This document shows positions 12,467 to 23,828 of a stretch of 64,000 nt of DNA, piece by piece (position 1 is the stretch's first letter; the number at the start of each line of letters is the position of its first letter). Position numbers and translations under genes: made by a program. The notes under the pieces were generated by a model. It saw only the letters and a list, made by a program, of their open reading frames with translations. It was not told the DNA's origin and did no database searches. The DNA is from Ramazzottius varieornatus (taxonomy: Eukaryota > Tardigrada > Eutardigrada > Parachela > Ramazzottiidae). The stretch spans positions 1,755,270 through 1,819,269 of the forward strand of contig BDGG01000003.1 in assembly GCA_001949185.1 (NCBI GenBank), read 5' to 3'.

Positions 12467-15400
12467 TCGTTGGCTTATTTTGAAACTATGTCGGAGAAAA
12501 TTTCTGACTGCTCCGGATTCAGACCGGAAAGAGTCTGCTCAAAATACTTTGGCCGTGGTATTGGGCGAAAAGACTACGTGAGCAAGTGTCTGTCCGCGAG
12601 AGATTTCTCGTACGAACTTTCGTGTGCGACGTTCTGAGAACCCGATGCGCACAATCTAGCCCTCTCTACAAAGTGATTGGTACTGCTCGGAGCTTGCTCG
12701 CGGAGGTACTTCTTTATAATGACTTATCAGTGTGGAACATAAGGCGGAACCTCGGCGCTTCTTGAAACTTCACTCTACCGTGACTAGCCGGATCCCGTCA
12801 TGACACCGGTACCATGGGTATCCCGTTGACTCAATGCATGACGGTACGCGCTCTTACAAAAAAAGCTGAAAGGTTTGTCTAGGTCCTTGACTCATATCAA
12901 CGTCACCAAGATTTCGTACATGCGTAGTTTGACAGAAGAAGTAAGCTGCACATCATTGGTTCCCTGGAACACGAACTTACTGTACTGGTTACCGCGCTGA
13001 CGTCACTGCGCCCATGTCATCGCCGGACGATAGCGTGCATTTTGGATTTCATATCAGGCGATTACCGCCAACTTTTCGCGGAATGCCAACTGGTTCCTGT
13101 GAACTATCACCCTTTCGAATTAGCCAGGCATACTTGACATTGCCCCCTTTTGCGTCAGTGTTGGGAATCTTGGGGTTCTACCAGAGCCACGTAAATTGCT
13201 CTGAAAGCTGCAGCGTGCGTAAGCTCCAAACTGGAGACCTCGATAAGCGTAGACGTTTCCGAGATACTGCGCTAGTACGTGGACCTCACTAAAGTTCAGT
13301 TAAACTTAAATGACAGGGTACCTCCAGCTTTAAACGTTGGATCAAACTTTTGCCTGCCCGGAAGCTACGCCTGGTATGTAGCGTAACGTACGGGAAAGCG
13401 CTTTGGGAAAGCTTCGAGCTTTCTGAGGACCTTCGCTCGAGCATCTACAAAATTTCAATTGCCTTCACAGATTTTCCCAGATCCCAGACTGTATAACTTA
13501 AGACGCAACGCGCTCATGATCACTGGGGTTTCCTGCGGGCGCTTTTATTGTTCTGTGTGAAGTCCGTTAAGCTCTTCCAGGAAAGTTGGGAAACCCTTGT
13601 CGTTTTCCTTTTTGTTTACAGTACAACGTGGAAAAAAATTTGTTTGAGGCTGGCTTTATTGCCGAAAAAAACCATCGCCGCTCGCCATGTAGGCTGGACA
13701 GTTAACTCGGTCAAAACGACGTACAGTAAATGACAGCAGCAGACATGGGGGGGGGAAGTACACATGTATATTTACAAGGGCGATCGCGATGGCACCGATC
13801 GCGGGAAAGCTGGTAGGTCGCGGTCAACCTTTGCAACGTTCGCTAACACGCACAAAAAGAAAGTTTGGGCCAGTAAAAAGTTTGGGCCAGGCGATTCCGA
13901 AGCAGCGGAACGGAAGTACGTACGTAATCTAAGCCCATCCCCTAATTCACCGTTTCACTAAACAAATCCAAACGAAATTTCTGAGTACAGATCATACTAC
14001 ACGGTTCTTGTTTGGTGCATTTGGCTAGGCGGGCTTTCTTCGTCTGTCCAAAGTTCAGGAAAACGTGTTTAGGATAACGACGTCCGAATTTAAAGTTCCT
14101 TTAAAGTTCCTTTAACGGTGCAATAAAAATTCACCGAGCAAGAAACGGTTAGACATTTCCGTGGTGGTTGCATTCGTTCCCGAAACGTAACATATTTTTG
14201 AGAAACGAAACTAGAAGGTGGCAAAGTTTAAAATCGAAAACGAATTGAAAATTCAATGAGTCAAACTTGGAAAAAACAACAACCATCAAATCATTAGAAC
14301 CTTTACTGCTTCATTTTGCAGTACGAGTATGAATTTTCAAAGGAAATTCGTCAAGGGTCACTGGTCAGTGCTTGGTTTCTTCGCATCTGATTCAAGCCGC
14401 CATTGAGAACATCTGGCTTTATGGCTTTTCCTTCTCGATAATGACCAGTGGACGATTGGCTCATCGATATTAGCACGTATATGCTTCCTTCTTTTCTCAC
14501 ACCTTCTCTTTCCCTGTCTCTCATGCCACCTCATCCATATACCAAAAATTACATCATTACCCGAGAGCCTCTCTGATAATTGCGTTGGACTATCTCAGTA
14601 GAAACCGTGCGTTCCCTGCTTTCAGGACTTCTGGGTCCTCGAGCAATATTTTGAATTTGCGTCCAGTTTTAGATTTGATCATGTAGCGATGTACTGCTTG
14701 ATGGTTTTTTCACATGAGTATATCTGCACATCCCAATACCGAAAAAACCCACATTTCGTAACCGTGACGGACTAGCTTTCCCCTTGACCATCAGGCCAGG
14801 GTATACCCACGACTGAAACACACAATCGTCGGGTCAAACTGCCTACGGCGGTTTGAATGACTTGAGTCCTACATGGAAGGTGGTTCCGTCCGCTTTGCTC
14901 CAGCTTCTCCCGTCAACTACGATTGCATAAGCCTTCACTGAAGGTGATAAAGTCTTAGGTCCTTCAGTTACAACTGTCTTCTCCAGGTTTGATCTTCCTG
15001 CTTTTCCCTAGGCGGATATTAAGGTCCGAACCGTGCTGCTGACGTGTAATATACACGTGTACTAATGTTGTAAGTGTAGAATGACATAACACTGGATGTA
15101 ATCAATTGAATCGATAGAATCATCAGAGAGGTGTCTCTCGAGCTCTGGAATCATCTTATTTCCGGGCGATTAATTAACATCGTTCATTAGGTTGTTTTGC
15201 CTTTTCCATGGTTGCTCTCTTGAACTCCAACACCCTGCTAGTAGACGAGATCTTCCAACTCGCGGTGCAGGACTTGCTGCTCCGCAGCCTCAGGTAAGCT
15301 TGGTGTAGCTAATCGTTGCTGGACAACTTTTTGGCCAAATGGTGTTCGCCTCCAGGCTTTCAACATGCTCCACTTTCTTATCGTATGCTGTCTTTCCATT

Positions 15401-15491
15401 TGGCAAAGCGCTCGTTAAACTACGGGTGTTCAATTTGCAGAAGCTCGAGCTCTCATCTGAGCCTTCGTTTGTGCTGAATTGCTAGGACGCC
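12467..15491. other. Large intergenic stretch, no gene recognised
   Basis: About 3 kb with no open frame that I could link by splice sites or recognise. Minor items: a G9 run at about 13748; a short direct repeat of aaagttcctttaa at about 14090-14115; a near-palindrome acgtgtaatatacacgt at about 15042. Nothing suggests a transposon end. Confidence 0.5.
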
Positions 15492-17234
15492 ATGGACGCC
15501 ATGGAGAGTCAATATAACAGTCGGAATCCTGCTGTGAAACGGCTTTTCCGTGAAGCACAGGAATTACGAGAGAATCCAGATGAAGACTTCCACGCTGCTC
15601 CTCTGGAAGACAACTTGTTTGAGTGGCATTTCACTATCCGTGGACCTGCTGAAACTGCTTTTGAGAATGGACTTTACCATGGTAGGAAAACAGCTTGAAT
15701 AAGGCTGATTTGAACTGCATAAGTCAGCATAGACCTTTTGATTGTCCGATCAGTTCGCGCATGACATGACATCATATCACGCGTCATGGTACTCTGTGTT
15801 ATAAATTATGCGGGAAGGAATCGGGGCGGCACTGATGTTGTGACTTATCGATATGGCAGAATCTCCGTTTGACCATATGTTCAGCCCTTTTGCATTGCAG
15901 GAAGAATTGTACTGCCTGCGGACTATCCCATGAAGCCTCCTAACATTATCATACTAACTCCAAACGGACGATTTGAGACTAACACGAAGATTTGCCTAAG
16001 CATTTCCGGCTACCACCCGGAAACATGGCAGCCGTCGTGGTCCATTCGGACAGCCCTCAAAGCTTTGATCGGTACACTACCCTTGGATACCTGATACCTC
16101 GTGAACCTGTGACATATGTCTTACTTGATGTGCCCTGTCGTGCTCTAGGTTTTATGCCAACTCCGGGGAATGGCGCCATCGGTTCGCAGGATCTTTCCGA
16201 CGACCGACGGAAAGCCCTGGCCCTGACTTCTCGCTCGTGGACTTGTCCCGAATGCAAACAGTCAAACTCTGAAATACTCAAGATTTCTCCCGTGCAAAAC
16301 CTCACCACTGTAGTCAAGGACGCTTCTGCCGAACAAATCGCAGTCGAAATTCCTGCGACTATAACCGACTCAACAACCGGAACGCAGACGAATCCTACTG
16401 CTACTGTCGTCGAAGAAGTCCCTTCCGGTAAAAGCCCATCTCAGCACCGCGCTTTATCCGTTGTCCACTGTTTCTTTGAACACTTCAGGTGACAGGAGCA
16501 TAGCCGTCTCTCCACCTGTGCCCAAACCTAGTCCCGAAAGTGCATCTGGTAACGGTGACGGAGAAGACGTTACCTTCTCTCCACTTCCGCCTCGTCCACG
16601 CACCAGTTCTCTGCAAAGTCGTCCTGGTCGCGGTATCGGTAAGAAAGCTCATTTTCAAGATGAACTACCACAAAACCAGCCTTCGACCACTCCGGGGATT
16701 CCGTCACCCACGCCGTCCAGCAACCAGGAGTCGTACTCCTTCCCTCCCCACACCGACTCGGGCAGAGACAGCAGAGTCCAGTCACAGCTATCCGTCTCCA
16801 CCAGCTCGCCTCCATCCACTCCTGAAAAGCTCAGTCTTTCTACACCCACGGCTACTACTAGCCGGCCTTCTTCTTCGCCATCGTTCAGCGCCACAGACGC
16901 CATGAAGGAAAGACAGAACAAGATTCTGGAAGAGAGGAAGAAACTACTGCAGCGACGGTTGGCTGCCACTCAACCGGAAGTCGAAGCTTCTCAGCCCGTG
17001 CCACCTGTAGCTGCAGCAGCTGCTCCTTCTGGTCTAGCACGGAACAGTACTACGAACACTGCGCCAGCACGAGCAGCCAGTTCGATGGACATGGCTCGTT
17101 TAGAACGGTCGATTTTGATGCTGCGTCAGACGGTTATTTTAATCTTGCTCTGTATTTTCTTTCTGGTTATTCGACGTATCTTTCTGGTTCTGGACGAGGA
17201 TGATTATGATTTAGAAGACCTGAAAGACCTCTAG
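15492..17234 (+). CDS. UBE2J1: Tail-anchored ubiquitin-conjugating enzyme E2 J1 (Ubc6 family)
   Basis: ER-membrane E2 enzyme used in ER-associated degradation. Four exons, 461 aa: 15492-15681, 15901-16071, 16149-16427, 16489-17234. The UBC domain opens with NPAVKRLFREAQEL and PLEDNLFEWHFTIRGP. The active-site cysteine is in KICLSISGYHPETWQPSWS. A long Ser/Pro/Thr-rich linker follows, with a coiled piece KERQNKILEERKKLLQRRL. The C-terminal anchor is TVILILLCIFFLVIRRIFLV, then an acidic lumenal tail. Human UBE2J1 is 318 aa; the extra length is in the linker. Two ATGs lie close together (15492 and 15501); the second gives the family N-terminus MESQYN and may be the real start. Convergent with NUFIP1. 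Confidence 0.95.
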
Positions 17235-17604
17235 ACTGATGGTCAAGTTTCGAGAGGACCCGTTTAGCTCACAAGAATTGTACGGGCTTCGCTGCGAACG
17301 AAGATTGGTATTTTCTTTGTTGCTTTGATTTTTAACCGGTGCAGTAACTTGGCGTTTCAAACTTGTCTTCTTCTGCATTGTTACCCTCCTGTGTTTCGCT
17401 ATCGCAGCTTTGTCCGTACTTTAACGTTCACTGGCTGTTCTGATTATTGTGTTAACGTTCATTGAGTTCGCGGGAACCTCTGAAACCCCACAGCAACGAA
17501 CACATAAAATCCGACTGAAAATGTCTGAAAGAATCGCAGAACTAATTTTCGATAAAATTTCTGGTACGTTAGGACGGTTAAGCGGGTTTCACACCAAGGA
17601 AATT

Positions 17605-19477
17605 CTACTTGTACAAATGAGCAAAGCACTGAAGAAGATGATCGTTGTCTTTTTCAAGGTCCTTTGCAACCAGCTGCAGAGAAGAACAGCAACGTATGAG
17701 AGATGCTGTGAGAGCTTCGTACATATAACTTAAGATAAATACGGATTGTATGGTCAGAAGAAAAGACAGTCGGGCGCACCTTCTCGTACAGCGTCTTGGG
17801 TTTCCTCCTCGATTGTCTAAAGTAAGGCTGAACAGTCTTGTGAAACCGACTAGGCGTGGAGCGAGTAGGACGTTCGGTGAGGTGAGTCTTTTCTGCGCTA
17901 GTGGGTTCCGAATCTGCTCGGTTCGGAAAGGCTCCGTCACTCGAAGGTCTTGTATCGACTGCGAACGTCGATCTCCCTTCTCTGAGCTCGAGTGAATGTA
18001 CGTCAAGTGCACACGCCGCTAACGGCACTGTTTTCTCTTCGGAAGGTAGTGGTTTCGCTGCCAATAAATTCCAAAGTACAAGCATCCCTAATCAGGCGCC
18101 AACTGAAGCGAATGTCAAAACTACACTTACTTGGAATTTCTTCGGGTTCGCCATCAGACTCGCTCTCGTAACAACTGAGTAATGAGGTGAGGCATTTCGT
18201 CGAAGGACCAGCCGGAGCAGTTTCTTCGTCCTCTACGAGAAAACACCATTGATCCATACCGAACGTCGTTGCGCAAAAAGACGAACTTTTGTAAAAAAAA
18301 AGTTCGCTGTACGAGTACCTATTTCTCCGTCGCTTAGCTCTCGCGAATCGCCATCAGATCTAACCGCGGGCGGCTTCGAAAGGACAGGAATGTTCGTCGT
18401 CTTTACAGCTGCTGGTTTGACTCGAGGATACTTCCTGCAAATCATAGAATACTGTAAAACGGACTGCTGGGGAGGACTGTCAAAAGGTGCACTTCAGGAA
18501 AGCGAACGAACGAAAAGCTCTACGTGCTTACGCGGCTCGTTCTTGCTTCCACTTGGCAAGGTCTTCCGCTGTCTCGGGCGGCTTTGTCCCAGATGTCAGA
18601 TGAATCTATGGGAGCTTTGATGAAGCCAATCAACAAGACCGTACAACACGAGCATTCAAGGAATCACCAACGAACCAGTTCGAAGTGCTCCTCGATGGTA
18701 TCGAAGATTCCGATGAAATCGCATCTCGGGCACTGAAAACCAAGAAATAAAATTCATCAACTGCACCAAGGCCCAAACAGCCCTATCGTTTCGCATTTCT
18801 GATACTCGGTCACACGAAAGCAATTATGCAGCTTACCTTGACATGCTTGGCGATGTGCTCGTCCAGCTGCGTTTGCGTTCGGAAATCACACTCGCAAACT
18901 TCACAATAAAACGCGGGCTGGAAACGCTGATGACTGCCCGCATTCGCGAACTTCTGACTCTGAAAAACCGAACTTGCAAGTTTTGTTACGGCACCAGTAA
19001 AACTTTTGAGAGGGAGTAAAGGCCGACCGGGAACTGTGATGATCCTCCCCTGCCTCCCCGGAATGGCTGACAACGTCCTCCTCGTCCATAACCTCGACCT
19101 CGGCTGTTATACCCGCCGCCGCCTGAGTAATTTGCGTCGCTGTTCCGGAACTGTCTTCCATCATGCGCCGGATAGGCATGATGAGGATGAGCCACACGTG
19201 AGCTATACTGCGACTGGTTAAACTGTTGAGCAAAAGCGGACTGATTTTGTTGCTGCCCATCCGGCCACAGAGCCGCTCCTCTGGCAGCTATGGCGCTCCC
19301 AGACCTGTTCATAATAAAGCCATTCATCCAACTGCATTCTGACAAACATAAAATGAAGGCGTACCGGGGGTGATTCCATAAACTTTGATGAGAAGGTCCA
19401 GCACCACTGATAGTGGCGCAACTTGTAGTGTTGGGAGTATTCGTACTGCGAAAAGGATTCCACAAGCCCGATTCCAT
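17605..19477 (-). CDS. NUFIP1: NUFIP1-like nuclear FMRP-interacting protein
   Basis: NUFIP1 binds RNA and SNU13 and helps the R2TP machinery assemble box C/D snoRNPs. Eight exons join in phase, 422 aa: 19028-19477, 18837-18959, 18676-18732, 18532-18605, 18319-18434, 18131-18232, 17780-18057, 17605-17673. Residues 1-150 are Gly/Arg/Gln/Tyr-rich (GGGGYNSRGRGYGRGGR). A C2H2 finger follows (FYCEVCECDFRTQTQLDEHIAKHVKCPRC). The NUFIP1 signature is TAEDLAKWKQERAAKYP, equivalent to the TPEEIARWREERRKNYPT segment. The acidic CLTSLLSCYESESDGEPEEIP motif also matches. The end LVAKDLEKDNDHLLQCFAHLYK corresponds to the conserved C-terminal helix. The first donor (gtcggc) and the third (gttcgt) are weak, so those joins are less certain than the rest. 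Confidence 0.86.
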
Positions 19478-19651
19478 TGCACGATGTCGTGGCTTTCCTT
19501 CAGTCCAGAGCGACAGTTTATCTCAAATGCTCACAGCCCGAAACTTGGAGCGAGTCTCAGCGAGAAATGGAGACGAAAAAGAGCACATCCTGGAAAAATC
19601 AGCTGCGATAAAACGTAAACAAAAGTACGTACAAAACTTGATTGCGAAATA

Positions 19652-22600
19652 CAGGTGCTAGAAATTGTCAGATTTTGGCGAATTTAGCGAATGAAGGAGC
19701 GCATGCCGAGCGCGGTACTAAATACGACATGCACCTACCTACTGCAGCCCGACGCGCACCAGCACACATAAATTACGTTATGCGGAGGAAGAAACTGCAA
19801 CCCTCTTTTCTACGCTGACAAGAAACAATCGGGACAAAACAGAACGATACACATTAACATAACTTTACGAGCTAGCTGACTACAGTTCCGCATTGTTACT
19901 TGCGCCGTCAGAAAATCACGAAATATATAATTATTATGGTTTTACACAAGTAACCGTGTGGAACTGAAGTCTGATAATCGAAAGACAACTTGATGGAAAT
20001 TTCTTATTTACTGAGCATGATCAAATTTTTTGTATAACAGGGCAGCATTGTACAGTTCCATATGTTGAAGACTATTATCAAACGTGTCAAAGTCTTTCAA
20101 GCGTCTCATATTGAAAGCAAAACTCATCAGAACTGCTATATTATTTTTCTTCATCTGATATCGCTTTTTTCCAAAGAACGAGTTGATAACACTAAAACAT
20201 CTCTCAACCTCCACCGAATTAACTGGTGTCCATATATTCTGGAGAGCAATAGCATGCAAGACTGGTAGTTCCTTCGAGTGGCTTCTCCAGAACGAATCCA
20301 GGTTCTCCGTGTTGATGAACATGACTTCTTCAGCAATCTTCTGGTAGACCCTCCACTCATCCATCGGGATTTGACTTATCCCTGTAACGCCCTGCTTTGG
20401 AAGGATGGTATCTCGCACGTTGGTCCATTCTCGGTCTCCCATCATTCTCACAGCCTGGCTGAGCTCAAAAATTCTTACCCCCATCAGGAACTTAGACTCA
20501 GGATGTTCCTTCGAGACTTGATCCACTTTGGTTTTCGCTGCAGTGAGCGCAGCAACAAGCTGGGTCTTGCTTTCGGTGTACCAAAGTTTCCTTGTCCATC
20601 CGTTCGTTCTTCCTTCTGCTGGTGCGTGAGGATCCAGTTCGTTGTCCAACAGGAAACCCTCGAAAGTACTGGAGATTCTTGCTGTCGCTTCCAGCACATA
20701 AGGGGCGAACGAGAGGCTGTTTTTTCACATTTCGTCAGCTCAGCCTCGAGTCTGTCACCGATGTGATCGATAGCGCGCAGCTGAAACAGAAGCTTGTACT
20801 TTTCGTCCATGTTACTGAACATCTCCCGCAGGTACTGCAGGCACTTGGCGACTTTACCCGACACTTTCAACTGTTCGACAAATGCCTCGATTTCGTCGAT
20901 GTACTTGACCCAGTATCGTATGCTCCTCAAGTAGCTTGACCAGCGCGTCTTGCAGTAGAACACCGGGGATGTAAAGTGCAAACTTCGAGCCATGACGAAA
21001 TCTTTGAACTGCTGCTTCCTTTCACCAGAATGACAGAAGAGTTTCTGAACCCGAGCCAGAAACTTGACCAGCAACGGAAGGTTCTTGATCAGCTCGCCAT
21101 TGGCGTTGTTCCAAGAGTGGGCCATACAGACGACGAACTTAGCATTTGGAATCTGTTTCTCGAGATGTTCTTTAAACGCGTTACGGTTCACGCTTGCGCC
21201 GTCTCCGATGAAGGCCAGACATTTCCTGCATCCAGACGGTATTCCAGCATCACGCTCTTCACAGTATCACCCGTCGTTTGTCCAGTCACACTCTTCGGAA
21301 ATTCCAGTCTGACGAGTTCGCCTTTACCAGACTTCTCCGGTATGAGTAACACAGCAAAGAAATGTTTTTTAGCAATCGGACTGGAGTCCACTTCGATGGA
21401 ATACTTCTTGCCTGTAAGAACAACTCAGTTCAGCTTCGGCTATGGTGATTGTAATGTCCGATGCTTACCGCGAAACTTTTCCATGATGCGTTTTTTTTTA
21501 GCCACTTATATTTCAGGAATACCGACTGTCATTAGCTGCTGCCTTTGAGGTATGGCAGCGCCACCCTCTACGAATGGCCCCAGGAAATGTCTGAATTTAT
21601 CGCTAGCAAGGATGTGTATACCGGCGGCAGCAAGACTCCTGAACCAGAGACGACGAAGCTTGTTGATACGGTTCTTGACTGGCATGTTTTCGGGTCTTTC
21701 GTGCAAAAGCATGGCTCGTTTCTAGACGTTGCTCTTGTGGAAGGTTGTCTTCACATGCATCCTCATGCTGCTGGTAGAAGCGGTTACGGGCTTGTTGCAG
21801 GCTGGACAGATGACCGACTTTATGTTCCAGTCCTTCTGCTTGGTAATGCCAGACGACGAAGCATGATAGTGTGGCTTGAGGAGGGTGTGCTGAGAAGTTC
21901 GTTTTCCGTGTTTCTTGGTCCTTTGGTGACGCTCAAGATCCGACTCGAATACGGTCTGCGTCGTCCCGAGGGTGACCACGTTCTTGTTGCATGGATGACA
22001 TACAACGTGCTGTTCTTTCGGCGAGAAGTCGAAGTGGCGAAACTCAGGCTGCTGCAGCAGTCCTTCGGGAGACAAGGATGACCGCTTTCTGGTCCGCTTG
22101 GTGGACTTCTGGGTGTACGAAGCACAAAACTTGAAATCAGCTTTAATTTCGCTTATCAGTCCGAGGAAGAATTTCAAACCTGATCTTGCACCGGCGAAAC
22201 TGTCTCCGGGCAATTATTCTTCAAATTTGGGGGGAGTTCTATCTGCAACCATGTCACATAATTATACTAGTGACTCGTCTCCTCTAACACAAACCGTAAA
22301 AACGTTAACGGCTTACAGGTTCTTGGCATCGATGATGTATGTTCTGACCACACTGTGAGCACTGGATAACGTGGTTTCCGCTCTCATCAATCTTGACAAG
22401 GACTGTCATACGATACTCCATTTTCTGTAACACGGGTCAAATATATCAGTTGCTCTCTGCTATCCAAACTAATCAAGTAATTTTTGATTCTGGCTTTCCC
22501 CTTCCTCTGCGCAAAAAAATAAGGCAAAGATACCTCTAAAAACAACAATTTCTTCAATCAATAGACCAGTCAGTATATCGATCATTCTACAAACAAAGAA

Positions 22601-23214
22601 AGCGTTTTAATTATCTTATTAGCCTCAAATTATGTTAAGTCATAACGATCAAGAAGTGCTGATTCATATTCCATTAATTTGAATTTTGATTAGCTGGATG
22701 TACTTTTTTTCTTGTAATTTTTACTTTTTTCTGTTTTTTTGCGCAGACGTTTGCCCCTTTTTTAAGGTACGGCCGGGGCGCACCATGAAAGGAGAGCGGC
22801 CGTACCACTTCGGATGCCCTTGTGGACATTCCTCAGCTATACGCCACTTCCGCGCATGGATTGCCCTTTCTGCCGCTCGTCCGCGTGCCCATAACTGGAC
22901 GAAGTCTAGAAAACTGAGGCATGGCCTGGCAGTCATAATGGCTGACCACAGCCCCACGCAACTTAAGGGGGATGCTTCCGTTGTTGATGTGGTGCCTGTG
23001 AGACTAAACAACATCAAAATGTTTTTGCATCGCGTTCCGGCTTTTAGAGGCCAGCTGACACCGTCTATGGGGTATTTTCCCACTTACCCCATGGCAGCCA
23101 TCTGGCACGTACGTACAGCCAGCTGGCTACGAGTGCAGGCTATGTCGTAGCTGCGGCCAATCGCTCCGTTATGCTCCGCCCACACTAGTCAACTGAAAAT
23201 TTCCAGCAACTCTA
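19652..23214 (-). mobile_element. hAT transposon copy A, decayed
   Basis: A 3.56-kb element whose ends form imperfect inverted repeats: CAGGTGCTAGAAATTGTCAG on the left; the right end, read inward, is TAGAGTTGCTGGAAATTTTC. The transposase lies on the minus strand between about 22213 and 20008. It has an N-terminal pair of CxxC...HxxxxxH fingers (CHPCNKN...ERHQRTKKH and CPACNKP...MHVKTTFH), a catalytic-core stretch (LAFIGDGASVNRNAF, CKTRWSSYL) and a C-terminal hAT dimerisation region (NSVEVERCFSVINSFFGKK). An intron at about 21413-21470 is shared with copy B. Two frameshifts are visible, near 21200-21240 and 20700-20730, so this copy is inactive. No convincing 8-bp target duplication: gcgaaata on the left, gttgagca on the right. 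Confidence 0.85.
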
Positions 23215-23828
23215 GTTGAGCAGTGGGCCGCGGGGGCCCGGCCCGCTGCGAACCTGAAAACATTCCCCCACCGGCCGGCTTTTTCTTCGCCCCTTCATTA
23301 CGAGTACCTGGGCTTTCTCTTACTTTAGGGGAAGTTATCGAGCATCCAGGCTCTTCTGAGAAATAATCGTATAAGGAGAAGGGAAACGCTTCTGTGTAAA
23401 GTTTCTGTATTTTGGAGTGATGGTCATACCAAAATCTACCAACAAGCAAGGCAAAAAAACGCAGAACAGCGTTGCTGTGGACCCATAAATGCAATTGTGG
23501 TTTTTTAGCGTTGTATCTCGACTCGTGCGTTCAGTCATGAGCCAATAAATACTGCATTTACAGATATGTAGTGATAGTCTGCTTACGAAGTGACAGTTTT
23601 CTCTGTTCCGGCCCTTGGGGGCATTTCAGCGTGAGCGCAAAAAATCGGAATCGAGCGGTAGCAGCACGACCTGCACGGTTGCACCTTCGGCTATAATACG
23701 CGGACGTGCGGAAGATGCTGGGACAGAGGCCACTCACGACTCACGAGCCAGAAGGGCACCATTTTGCTCCAGGCCCAGGGGATTTCAGTTTCATCAGAAA
23801 GTGACAGAAATGTTCTGCATCTTTCGAT
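23215..23828. other. Spacer between the two hAT copies
   Basis: About 610 bp not shared with either element. It starts with a GC-rich patch (cagtgggccgcgggggcccggc at 23220). No gene seen. Positions 23821-23828 (ctttcgat) are the left target-site duplication of copy B. Confidence 0.6.

Noticed and set aside
20062-21548. Several plus-strand frames of 70-190 aa across hAT copy A
   Set aside because: They are antisense to the transposase on the minus strand and carry no domain of their own.
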